Shown: in pieces, positions 11,829-22,692 of the stretch
How the letters are laid out: each line of letters starts with the position of its first letter
How positions within the stretch are numbered: the first letter of the stretch is position 1
Origin: Timema cristinae
Taxonomy: Eukaryota > Arthropoda > Insecta > Phasmatodea > Timematidae
Length of the DNA: 64,000 bases
Direction: 5' to 3'
NCBI GenBank assembly: GCA_039000515.1
Contig: JBCFYV010000100.1
Span: forward strand, 52,141,433 to 52,205,432
The notes under the pieces: generated by a model
The model's input: the letters and a program-made list of their open reading frames with translations, nothing else
The model's database searches: none
Told to the model about the DNA's origin: nothing
Program-made: the position numbers and the translations under genes

Positions 11829-12318
11829 TCTATAGTTATAAAATAACATATCCTGACTGACTGACTGACTGACTGATTCATCATCGCCGAGCGCAAACTA
11901 TCAAGGCTACAAGCATGAAATTCGGACTTTATATTCATTTTGTTATGTAGGCACCCACTAAGAAAGGATTTTAGAAAATTACACCCCAAAGGGGTCAAAA
12001 TAGGGGATGATAATATGTATGATAATATGTATGAAAGTCCGTCATTTTGAAAGTTACATAAACAAAATTTTGTATTTCGGTTATTGACGTAAAACAAATA
12101 AATACGTGTTTCAGGAATTTTGGAAATTTTATTTAATAAGGGATGAAAAAGGGGGTGAAAGTTTGTATCGGACTTGCATTATTTTTGATCTGAGGTCAAG
12201 TTATGGTCATCAACGTAACGTAATATTTTAAATTAATCTGTAAATACATATGTATATTTTCGTATTTGTATATAATCAACTTCCACGCGAGCAAAGCCGC
12301 GGGCAACAGCTATCTAGT
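11829..12318 (+). mobile_element. Non-autonomous Helitron, complete
   Basis: Nearly identical to the copy at 3784, with an extra GATAATATGTAT duplication at about 12009-12032. It starts one base after the CTAGTT end of another Helitron type. A/T flanks are intact. Confidence 0.85.
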
Positions 12319-15055
12319 TGTATTATAAAAACATTACTAGGTTTCTTATAGTGTTGGAAATATAAAAGTTGCTATCCGGTGTGTAAGGTGACTCCCCCTT
12401 CCCCCACCCCCTTTTTTTAACTTTATATTTTTTAAAATGAAACTTTGATGCTAAAACTTTAAATTACGTCTCTGAATAGCCTTAATAAAAAAAATTCAAG
12501 CAATGATTTAGCGGGAAAAGTATTTTTTGGTAAAAGTTTAGCAATTATGAGTATAATTTATTCTATTTAAACTGAAATAATTTGGAATGAGAAGCAAAAC
12601 TTTTGATTTCTTTAGAAATGTTCTTATTAAACTTTCTAAATAAATAAAGTTATATACAAATTGTATAGGTTTTCCGTCATTCATTTTATTTTCGTCAATT
12701 TTTTTCTTCTATTTATCACACTACCGATTTTAATGAATGGTGAACAAAGACACATCTTTATTGAAAGCCAAATATCTGAATTAATGTTTGAATTGTATGC
12801 TCAACATTAATAAAAATGTATTTATGGTAATTATATATTTAGAAATTACTTAAAATTGCAAAACCTATAGTTATCATAAATTTATACATAGTAATTTATT
12901 ATTCACAATAATTATCATAAATGCTTAGCAGTAATTTTGTTTCATTTCGTCAAAATTATATAAAAGAGAGGAGAATAACTTATTAGTAAGGATTGATAGT
13001 TTGTGTGTGTATGTAAAAATAAATTCAAAAACACATGTTTTTAAATATGTCCAATTTTAAAAGAATACTAAATTGTGATATCATATTATATTTGGCAATA
13101 ATAAATTTAAAAACCTTAAAAAAAATCTATTTATTTTAAATCTAAGAAGAACCCATTCAGAAATGTTTAATTTAAAAAGAAGAAAATTAATTAAGATGGT
13201 TTTTAATATGTCTTCTTTCGTGGAGTGGAGCTGTTTTATTATATATTTTAATAAAAAGCCCTTTCAGGTTCCAAAAAAAGGTGCACACCCTTCTATCATA
13301 AATTACACCACGTTTTAGGTCAGTGTTTTATAGTCACATCTTGTCCCCCCTCTTCACTCCACCCTCCTCCACTCTTAGTTCTCATGTCAACATATTTTGT
13401 AAAGCCCCACGGAATCTCTTTGTTGTAGGGAAGGTAGCGAGTCTAGCGTGTCCTGGTGGATCCAAGTTTTGTCTCAAACGCAAGCGCAAGAAGCAACACT
13501 CTTATCTGCTACCACATTGCACTATAAAATCTCTCCACCCATCCCCTCACACCTTTATCATCGTCCACAATCCTCCCCAACTCCTCCTTTACACTCTCTC
13601 ATCAATATTCATGAGACAAAAGACTGCTCAACAGATAACCGCAACATAGTCGCTATGACGTCACGCCTGTGTATATATGTTGAATGGTGGGGGAGAGAAG
13701 GAGGCATAGTGATGAGTGAGGGGAGGGTATGACGTCACCTGCAGAGAAAGATAGAAATTCAGTTGATAATATATTTTTTTAAATGGATTCGTCCTAAAGT
13801 GGTTATGATGATGATAATGGAAAACTAATGTTGTTGAGACGAACCTGGTTGGAGATGGACTTAAATAATTTTCATGAGTTGTGATAAAAAATAATAAAAC
13901 AAGTAGACAAGAGCATTAATATCCCTTAACTGAATAGAAGCTTTCGTAACTTTTTTTCTTTTCCCCAACGCGTGAAACAAACGATTTAAAAACATATAAA
14001 AACAGTTATCTTTTGTTTGAATGATTTTTTTTTCTAGGAAGACTTGTGCTATTTTTTACTCTCACTTTTCTGATCAATTTAAATTTGCCGCCGTGCCAGA
14101 TTCGAATGAATTTTGTTTTGTTTAAATTCTCCTCACTCGCTAGTCCTGCAGTGAGGCGTCTATGTATGGAGTTATACCCCTACCTCCCCTTTTATTCCTA
14201 CGTACCAGCAAAAAAAAAAAAAAAAGAGAGAGAAATGATAACGTGAATTTAATTTGAATTTGACGTGTTGGATTTCAAAGACGTGAGAGAGTAGATTAAT
14301 TGGATTAAAATCTTGATAAAAAATGATCATAGTATTTTTAGATAGTTTTTCATTTTTTGCAATATGTATTTAAGGTAATTAGAAAAAAAAATTGAACAAT
14401 TTTACAGGTTATATATATATATATATATAATATATATAGATTCAATGATTTTAAATCATTTACTATTTTATGCTATTTATGTACCATTGTTAAGGTAAAA
14501 TAATAATTATTTTGTGGGGCTGAAATTTACTATAACTAGATATGCAAGTGATTTGTACATAATGAAATATTTATAATATGTCGAATAAAAATAATTTATA
14601 ATTTTTTGAGCCTAAGCATTTTTCATATATAAATACTGGTTTTTTTACTCACAGATACTTGGATTTTATCTCATTTTGTTATTCACAATGTCGTCATTTA
14701 AAATTAATATTTTTTTAAAAACCTATCTCTGCTTGTTAATTTTATTAATGCATCTATTGCAAATATAAATTTGAAATGGTAAACTCACGAATTTTTTGTT
14801 TGTTTTGACTGTACCGATTGTAGACCAATGGAAACCAGATAATACGAGACCGACGACTCTCTCCACGCGTCCACCAATGCGGGCCTTCCGATTGTCGGTA
14901 AAAATATATTTTCTACATATAGTTTTTTCCGTACCGTTACGTTTAAGGTGGGATGGAATGGGAAGCAGAAGAAAAAAGTCAGTGTTTCCGCAAATTTTAT
15001 GGCAGATTAAAAAAAAAACTCAAATATTTTTCCAGTACAAACATCGAACTTAAGT
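12319..15055. other. No gene recognised; holds the paired CRE segment
   Basis: AT-rich except for the C-rich/G-rich stretch at 13300-13740. Open frames there are low-complexity and lack splice or homology support. Confidence 0.45.
13656..13737. promoter_or_regulatory. Two perfect CRE sites 74 bp apart with a TATA-like box
   Basis: TGACGTCA, the full palindromic CREB/ATF site, occurs at 13656-13663 and again at 13730-13737, both inside ATGACGTCAC. A TATATAT run at 13672 lies between them. The flanking 400 bp is unusually C-rich upstream and G-rich downstream. A promoter is possible, but no associated coding exon was found. Confidence 0.4.
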
Positions 15056-15310
15056 TTCTTCCCATCTTGATATCAACAAATTGTTGAATATGTCATGAGG
15101 ATGGTATTATTATTTAACAAACTTTTTAAATAAAGATAAAAAGTTTGTCATTAACTTCTAGGACACCTTTAACAGATATTCAACCAACTGTTGATAACAC
15201 CAGGTGAAGAAAATTAAACTCTATGTTCATACTGGAGTAATATCTTATTCATTTTGGCCAAAGAATGCTTTGCCATGAAAACTGCAAAAACAGTGGCCGC
15301 GACAGATTGT
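15056..15310 (+). mobile_element. Foldback MITE, both ends eroded
   Basis: CCCATCTTGATATCAACAAA to ACAGTGGCCGCGAC. The core palindromes around GATATCAACA and ATTCAACCAACTGTTGATA are preserved. Confidence 0.75.
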
Positions 15311-16629
15311 GTCAATTTTGACATCTTTTTAAGATACATCATACTTAAGTTTGCTAATCTGCATTTATTTCTCAAATGCCTAAAAAGCTGTGGCGACTCG
15401 TGCATAGTTACTGTGGAACTGCAGCAGCCCCTATTTCCACTTGATATTATCGATAACATTTAATATAATGAGTAATTTTTTCTTTAATTCTTTCTTTATT
15501 TTTGTAAGACAATATATACATATATATATTCCTTAAGTTTTATGTCAGTACTTCAGTAGCCATCCCCCAATTTATGAAAAAGATACAAAAATCTTTGTAT
15601 GGAACTGTGCGCTTCACAGTGCCAGCGACGTGGTGTTTGACTGTTGTGCGCATGCGCACATAGGAGGGGGTGGGGAGGAAGGTGGGACTGCCAGGTAGAG
15701 AAAGCACTGTTGCTCTCGCAGTGCCGGCTCTGGCGTGATGGTGGAAGGAATTTTTTTTTACTCAGCGTGTGTTGTGCTTAAAAACGTGTACCATATTCTT
15801 GAATGTGATAAAATTTAGAAGAGTGTAGAATTATATTATTATTCTGCTTCCAGCTATTCTAGATGATTCATTTTCTTTTCGGTTCTTTTAATTAACAGAA
15901 ATACTAATTGCGCTTGCATTACTTTCAACGGAGAAAAATTTTCTCAGTTGTCATCCAGAGATCAAGGAGAAAATAATTGAACTTTTTGCGCAAATTAAAA
16001 CAAGAATAATGGATTTCATTTTTAAATGAATAGATCAAGCTTGAACTGTAACAATTTAAGATGAAGTAAGTAAAAAATGTTTTTTTTTTGTTAAGATTTT
16101 ACCAAGTTCCTGAATACATTTTCTTTTTATATATGTTTTTTTTCTTTTACACAATTTTAAAACAAAGGTTAGAAATTTTCTGGAGCAGCAACCCCACTAA
16201 TTTTAGCTACGAACCGCCACTGTTAAAAAGGTTTCTTAACCCTCAAAATCACCAGGTTGCGCTTTACGACCCATTTCACCTAACGTAAACAGACGAACAT
16301 CGGAGGCGTGAGATAAAAGTCTAGTCTAGCGGAAGATTTCCGATCTAACGGATTACAATAAACTAAAGGTCTCATTAACTGGAAATGTGATTTGCATATT
16401 AGTTAAAGATGGTTATTTTTATCACTGGTTTGGGGTTACAATGTTGAACCAGTGAGGTGAGGATAAATAAGAGTCATTTAAAAAAAACTATTTTTCTTTT
16501 TTCTATTTTTCCATCGCTGAAAAGTTAGAGATTCAATAACCACCAGCCTCCATTTCAACCCCAGGCCAGCTTAAAAATAATAATTTATTTATATTTCACT
16601 CATTTCTTTTGACAAATACTATTGGGTAT
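15311..16629. other. No gene recognised; holds the NRF-1 palindrome
   Basis: A GC-raised block at 15600-15740 is surrounded by AT-rich DNA. A short frame at 15254-15463 shows no family resemblance. Confidence 0.4.
15645..15660. promoter_or_regulatory. Perfect NRF-1 consensus in a 16-bp palindrome
   Basis: TGTGCGCATGCGCACA is a perfect palindrome containing the full NRF-1 consensus TGCGCATGCGCA. It lies in a GC-raised island (about 15600-15740) that also holds CACAGTGCCAGCGACG and a related CGCAGTGCCGGC element. This may be a promoter or CpG-rich regulatory segment. No exon was recognised nearby on either strand. Confidence 0.4.
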
Positions 16630-17187
16630 TTTAGCACCACGTATTACTAACTAAGGTGACCTGGTGGTCTAGGGGTAAGGTGTCAGACTTCTATGCTGGC
16701 GGCCGGGGTTCAATCCTCGGTCTCGGCACAGATTTATCTGATTTCCAAACCCTTCCTTCACCTCTGACAAGTTATCTTGTGAATGTGGGGAATGCCAGGC
16801 CTCCACCGTGGTTCGGATTCCACGTTAAACTGTAGGTCTTCCATTTCATCTCACAATCACCCTTCCATTACACATTAGTGTAAGAGCGTATAACCCGAAC
16901 GGGTAGTAAGACGCGGTGCTAATAATAATAATATTACTAACTACCCATTCGGTTATACGCTAGAAACTTACGCTTATGTCCTAATTACGCTAGTGCGCTT
17001 GGGATAGCTAAGGCTACATTTATAGGAAATGTACCCGCATTTAATTGGCGGTAGAGTGGAAAACTATTTAGGAAAAATCCACACTCAGTATATCCAACCG
17101 AGATTCGAACATTGATCTCCCCCCGTCATCGGCAGTCTAGTCTACTGAGAGAGTAGCGCGTTAGAGCATGCGGCCACTAAGGCGGGC
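16630..17187 (-). repeat. SINE C split by SINE A
   Basis: The tail part is 16630-16653 (TTAGCACCACGTATTACTAA). The body and head continue at 16944-17187 to GCGGCCACTAAGGCGGGC. Confidence 0.85.
16655..16931 (+). repeat. SINE A, full length, inserted in a SINE C
   Basis: A complete unit is flanked by TATTACTAACTA at 16642-16653 and 16932-16943. The flanks join into the reversed tail of a minus-strand SINE C, so A moved after C at this locus. Confidence 0.93.
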
Positions 17188-17319
17188 AAGCGAAACTCCG
17201 AAAAAAAGGTTTCAGTCTCGTCTTGTGTGGTTTACAGGTAATGGGAACGTTGAAGCTCAAATCCTAACGCTTTTTTTACACTTTCCTCCCACGGAGTAAA
17301 TATTCGGCAAATTCCGGAC

Positions 17320-17430
17320 CGATGTGGGGATTCAGACAGCTTGTATGGGTAGTAAGATGTGGAGGTTCAGACATCTTGTGATGGGTAGTAAGATGTGGAG
17401 GTTCCGAGAGCTTATGACGGATAGTAAGTA
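17320..17430 (+). repeat. Three-unit repeat of about 36 bp built on the SINE tail motif
   Basis: GATGTGGAGGTTC and ATGGGTAGTAAGATGTGG recur three times. GGGTAGTAAGAYGYGG is the end of the shared SINE tail, so tail sequence appears to have been amplified in tandem. Confidence 0.75.
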
Positions 17431-17464
17431 GAACAATTATTAAAATAGTGATGTATGACCCTCG

Positions 17465-17555
17465 ATAGACACGAGTCGTTAATTGGTAGAGAGCATTCGC
17501 ATGCTAGGCCGAAGGTGCCGGGTTTGATTACCTCATTCTGGAGTAATTTATCTAC
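17465..17555 (+). repeat. tRNA-like SINE head remnant
   Basis: CGTTAATTGGTAGAGAGCAT and GTGCCGGGTTTGATTACC resemble A and B boxes. No body of a known family follows clearly. Confidence 0.4.
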
Positions 17556-18593
17556 ACAAGTTCGAAATTAAAACAATGTAGAGCTTCATTAAACGTCCAC
17601 TAGAGATAAACGACTGTTTTTGGAGGACGTATACGCAAGCTCGCCATTGTATTTGCCCAGACTCTGTTTCTTCGATTCCAGTAAGTTTAGTCGCTTCAAG
17701 AGTTAAGAGTTTTAAAGAAACACTTCAAATTCAGAGCAGAACCTCTAACTTTTCTCTTTAGTGTGCCAATAAAGAATGTCTGCTCTTAAGTGTTTCGAAG
17801 AAACCTCATAATTGGGAAGGTAGTCAAAGTTGGGTAGGTAGTTCATGTTGAACTTTTTTTTTTTCGTGAAAAATTTGTTCCTGACAGGGCTTCGAAAGGA
17901 TAGTTTTAGGATATATCTTCTTCCACTTTCACAAGGGCTTTTGTTTGATAGAACCCCCCCTCCACCAGCCACTAACCACCCACCACTGGGGGTGTCCTGC
18001 AAACTACGACATGTCAAGTTGTCCAATTAGAGGTGGGCGGGTAAACACTACAGAGAGAGAAAGATGACGATTTTGGACGCAGGGTTATTGTACTAGACAA
18101 TGTTACTGGAAACCAGTGCCGTGATATGCACCTAACTACGAGTACTAAGGTCCTGGGCTAAATTCTCAGCTTGTACCTTAGGTATTTTTCCCGAAAGGGA
18201 ATTACCCCAACGGTCATCAGGGTTTGGTTAGTTAGGTGTAAGACTTTCCACTGGTTCCACACCCTCGTACTCACTTTCTTCACCTTCATACTCACCATCA
18301 CCGTCATACTCACCATCACCTCATCTAATCGAGACATGTAAAGAGTCTCAACTGAAAGGCTGTACGATTAGTACATTCGGGCGTCCCCTGGACAACGGTA
18401 CATTAGTACTGGATAAACTTTCCACAAACCGGGTTAAGAATTATGTACCCCAGACACGCCATTATTATTATTATTACTATTATTATCATCATCACTAAAT
18501 AAATTGTGCAGTAGTTTTTTGTTGTTGTCAAATGCTTTGGTTACCTTACAAGTCAATCACCTGACAGATTAATCAAGTAGGTTGGTAAGGTAA

Positions 18594-18815
18594 CTACTGG
18601 AGTGGTCAAGTAGTTCAAGGCATCACACTGTCACTGGACTAGACTGCCGATGACGGGAAGATCAGGATTAGAATCCTGGTTGGATGCACTTAGGGTGAAG
18701 TTTTCCTAAATAGTTTTACATCTCTCTCTCTCTCTCTCTCTCTCTCGATACAATTAATATTAATTCAGACTTCTTTATCAGTGACACATTAGTGAATTAG
18801 TGTGCGTGGTAGTTA
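18594..18815 (+). repeat. SINE C with internal (CT)n
   Basis: Head GGAGTGGTCAAGTAGTTCAA to GGATTAGAATCCTGG. The CACTCTCCC part of the body has expanded to a 26-bp CT microsatellite at 18721-18746. Confidence 0.65.
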
Positions 18816-18833
18816 AAAACAAAAGTTAACTAA

Positions 18834-19029
18834 CTGGATTGTCGATGACGGGGAGGAAGATCGAGGTTCAAAACCTGGTCGGGTGCACTGAAGATGTTTT
18901 TTCCTAAATTGTTTTCCTCTCTTTATGTCAACGCAAATGCGGGTACGGCTCCTCTAAAAGCCAACCTTTCTTCATCCTTAGCTCATTAATGTAATTAAGT
19001 TTAGTACATATGTGTATAACCTGAACAGG
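18834..19029 (+). repeat. SINE C, 5'-truncated
   Basis: Begins GGATTGTCGATGACGGGGAG, keeps the B box and body, and ends in CTGAACAGGT where SINE A starts. Confidence 0.8.
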
Positions 19030-19310
19030 TCTTGCTCTGACTTCTGTTCTGGGTGGTCCGGGGTTCGATCCTCGGTCCCGGCACAGATTTATCCGATTAC
19101 CAAACCGTTCCTTCACCTCTGACAAGACGTGTATTAATGACAACTTGCGAATGTGTGGAATGCCAGGCCTCCACCGTGGTTCGGATTCCACGTTAAACTG
19201 TAGGTCCTCCATTTCATCTCACAATCACCCTACCATTACACATTAGCGTAAGTGCGTATAACACGGACGGGTAGTAAGACGCGGTGCTAATAATAATAGT
19301 AAAAAAATAA
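19030..19310 (+). repeat. SINE A with damaged 5' end, abutting SINE C
   Basis: The A box region is missing. The sequence enters at TTGCTCTGACTTCTG straight after a SINE C tail (CTGAACAGGT). The body contains a 14-bp insertion (ACGTGTATTAATGACAACTT region), also present at about 31710 and in reverse at about 58730, which marks a subfamily. Confidence 0.8.
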
Positions 19311-19320
19311 AATAGTAATA

Positions 19321-20049
19321 GAAATAATACTTATGTCTTTTTTTTTTGCGATTATTCGGTTGGTAGACATTTAGGATGGTTGGGATTATAAAACCATCGA
19401 TCTACTGTACAGACAAGACAATCACGTAATTATTTATAAATATAATCTATGACTTAAATCAAAAAATCCTTCTCCTATTAGTAATTGTCCGAATTAGTGA
19501 CCTAATCATGAAGATGGACTCGTCCGATTAGTTACAAACCTGAGGTGAGATGGCAGCAGGCTAGTATACGCGCGTCCTATCCAAAGTAAGCCTCGTTGAC
19601 TTATTCATGAGGATCTGGAGCGAAGAGGGGGAGAAGGGGGTCTTATTTCGTTTTAGAAGCGTTCCGATTTCATGAAACCACCATCAAAACGATTATCTAT
19701 AATGAAGGCTTAGTATAATCTCAAGAGAAGATTAGAATGGGACGCCGACGGCATCTAAATGGAGATGTACCCTTGAGGACGCTTACCCGCCTTACAGAGA
19801 TGTCTTCCAGCGGCCTTCTTAAAGGCTTTGGCGATCGCAGCTTCTAACGGATAATCAACTTACGTCATCCCCGGTTTAGCCTTTGCTGTTATCAAATTCA
19901 GAAGGATAATAAACTGTTTTGACTGATATTAAAATTAATATAGTAATTTTTTTGATTTAACATTCATACGTCAAGTCATTTATCTATAGTTCTCACTTTT
20001 GATAGATATTGTAAAATCTTTGGAAATGATATCAATTATATAGAAATAA
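19321..20049. other. Unique, less AT-rich stretch
   Basis: 19500-19900 is not repeat-like and has raised GC (CCAGCGGCCTTCTTAAAGGC, GGCGATCGCAGC). No coding frame with splice sites was convincing. A regulatory or non-coding RNA role is possible. Confidence 0.3.
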
Positions 20050-20290
20050 TCCAACACCTTAGATCAATCGGTAGAATGTCTGTCTACTGAGCTAAAGGTT
20101 CCGAGTTTGGTTCCCGGAATGGCTGAAATATTTATCTTTGGTGAAATATATGTTTACCATTTCACAGTGATGAATTAACGGTTGGGGACTGGATGTTGTG
20201 CCTGTCCTAGTCTTAAGTTAGATTATAAGGCATAAGAAGCTATGAAAGGCCTAGCCAGCCGGTAGTGAAAAATATATGGCTTAAATAAAA
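20050..20290 (+). repeat. SINE D
   Basis: CCTTAGATCAATCGGTAGAA A-box region, AGTTTGGTTCCCGG B box, body TTTCACAGTGATGAATTAAC, GACTGGATGTTGTGCCTG. Confidence 0.72.
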
Positions 20291-20883
20291 AATTGACTAC
20301 AGGCTGGAAACAATAATGGAGGTAAAAAGTTATTAATAATATAGAAAAATATAGTCACATTTTAAAGTTTAAAAAATACTACAAAATGCATCTAATATTT
20401 ATAAAGAGGCGTTTACTAAAAACTAGTAAGATTTGTGAAATGAAATAATATACATTGTTGCATGGACACTACTCCAAAGAGTATACATTAAATACTATAC
20501 ACTGTTACAGAAACATTGATAATAGAATAAACTCTGTCCATCCACTAGCTTAACAATCAATTCCAAAGAAATTTATATTTGCTTGTATTTCAAAAGACTA
20601 GAAGGTTTTATACAAATATTTTTCGGGGTAGAATAATTTTATTTTTAAAAGTTCTACAACTTTACAAAGTTATTTCGTATCTCAAATAGCCGTGTAGAAA
20701 TGATCAAGATTTGTAAATTTCTGCATATGTAAAGTATCCTCAAAACTATTCTTAGGGGATCCCTTTCGAGGACATTGAGGATATTTTTTACATAAATATT
20801 TTCTCATTTTGATGTAAAAAAACCGTATAATTGTTTTGTTATATGTTTTGTCTATTATTATAATAGAACACTATTGATTTTTT

Positions 20884-21125
20884 ATCACCGTGTCATACTA
20901 CCTGCTCACGTTATACGCATATGTACTTAGTACAATAATGAGTTAGGGGTGAGAAAGGTTGCATCTAGAATAAGTGTACACACATTTGTGTGGAGGGAGA
21001 AGGGGGAACAATTTTGTAAAACCACCCTCAGTACACCCGATTGGGTTTCGAACCTCAATCTCCCTGTCATCGGCAGTCTAGTCGTACATGAGAGTGACGC
21101 CTTGCACTATGTGGCCACCGAAGCC
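20884..21125 (-). repeat. SINE C
   Basis: ATCACCGTGTCATACTACCT tail through GTGGCCACCGAAGCC head. Confidence 0.82.
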
Positions 21126-21430
21126 GATCCTTTTGAAATTCATCCCAAATTAACTACCCAAAGTTGGGTTTCTCTTCGGAAATGAAGTTCTAGATAAAAA
21201 AAAATGAAGCAAATAATCTGTAGCCTTTTAGTTTTCTCACATACTTGATGATAATATTTCTGGTGTTTAAATCCCTAGGTTGAATTTAAATGAAGTGTAA
21301 ACTATTAAACTTTGGTTACCTCGTTCCATTTTAGTTATTCAGAAAATTAATTCTGGAAAAAAATATAATTCAACGGAAAATTTTTCCATTTAATATTTCT
21401 ACAAGAAAGATATCTTGGATTTCTTTTCTT

Positions 21431-21665
21431 AGAACTGCGTTCTACTAACCGTTCGGGTTATAGGTTTACGGTGTGAGTTATGGATGAGAAAGGCTGAATT
21501 TATAAGAGGTACACCTACATTTTCATGGAGAGAGTGACTGGGAAACCATTCAGGAAGTATCACCATAAATACACCCGACTGAGTTCAAACTACGATCTCC
21601 CCGTCATCAACAGTATAGTCTATTGTGAGGGTAGCACCTTAGGGCATGCGGTTACTGAAGCGGGT
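21431..21665 (-). repeat. SINE C
   Basis: Tail TTCTACTAACCGTTCGGGTT to head GCATGCGGTTACTGAAGCGGGT. It abuts a second minus-strand C body, giving a tandem pair. Confidence 0.82.
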
Positions 21666-22132
21666 ATGTATAGGGTCAAATTTAGAGTAAGTGTACCCGC
21701 ATTTACATGTAGGGAGGATTAAAAACTATTTAGGGAAAAAGACATCAGTACATCCAACCGGGATTTGAACCTTAATCTCCTCATCATCATTCCAGTTTAT
21801 TGTGAGAGTGACGCCTTAGATCAGCGATTTTCAACATTTTTCAACACATGGCACACTGACCAAGGCACTAAAATTGTCAAGGCACGCCATGAGTTATTTT
21901 TAAGAAGAGTAATAAGATTGTGTTTAAAAGTTGACTAGCTAAAAATTTTAATAATTGTGTTATTTAAAAAAATAATGCTGATCATTTATTTAAAAATGAT
22001 GAATTATTTTTATTCCTCATATCATACTGTCACTTTTTTTTTTCCTTCCCCAAACTCCAGTGGCACACCAATGTGCCGTGGCTTACCGGTTGAAAAGTGC
22101 TGCTTTAGATCTTTCAACCACCGAAACGGGTT
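21666..22132 (-). repeat. SINE C (no tail) split by hAT MITE
   Basis: Body and B-box region lie at 21666-21821. The head end CTTTAGATCTTTCAACCACC lies at 22103-22132. The tail is replaced by the neighbouring C copy. Confidence 0.78.
21822..22102. mobile_element. hAT-type MITE with 8-bp target-site duplication
   Basis: Termini CAGCGATTTTCAAC and GTTGAAAAGTGCTG are inverted repeats (CAGCRNTTTTCAAC). CCTTAGAT at 21814-21821 and CTTTAGAT at 22103-22110 match at 7 of 8 positions, the duplication length of hAT elements. CAYGGCAC follows each terminus. The 281-bp length and lack of ORF make it non-autonomous. It sits in a SINE C. Confidence 0.8.
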
Positions 22133-22248
22133 GATATCTTACTCAACTAAGATATAAGTGGTAAGAAAAGAGAACATTATAATATTTTTACCGGTGATTT
22201 TTCCATCTCCCAGAGTTAAACTCGGTGACCTTGCAACAAAACAAACCC

Positions 22249-22642
22249 TTAAGTTGAGGATGTAGGATACGCGAGAAAAGGGCTGTGTTACTGAAGTTTT
22301 ATAACAAAGCTTTTTTTTTTTTGATCAAAATAAATAATATATTTCTCCAGTACAAACATAGAGTATAATTTTATTCCCACGGCGATATCAACAGTTGTTG
22401 AATATCTGTCATGAGAATAGCGGCATTAGATGAGAAACTTTTTAAATGAAGAGAAAAAGTTGTCATTAAATTCCAGGACACCCTTGAGACAGATATTCAA
22501 CAACTGTTGATATCACCATGGGAAGAAAATTAAACTTTAGGTTTGTACTGTAGCAATATTTTATTTATTTTGATCAAAAAATGTTTTGCTATAAAAACTT
22601 CAAAAACATCGACCTTTTCTCGCTTCCCCATCACCAACTTAA
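22249..22642 (+). mobile_element. Foldback MITE, complete
   Basis: Starts TTAAGTTGAGGATGTAGG and ends CCCCATCACCAACTTAA, an inverted match bounded by TTAA. Confidence 0.87.
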
Positions 22643-22654
22643 TCTCATTTGGTG

Positions 22655-22658
<4 letters not shown>

Positions 22659-22691
<33 letters not shown>
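22659..22691. repeat. (TA)n microsatellite
   Basis: About 32 bp, adjacent to the right end of a foldback MITE. Confidence 0.94.

Positions 22692-22692
<1 letters not shown>

Noticed and set aside
13323..13732. Overlapping plus-strand ORFs of 94-108 codons
   Set aside because: C-rich composition favours open frames here. The products are Ser/Pro/His-rich without domain features or splice context.
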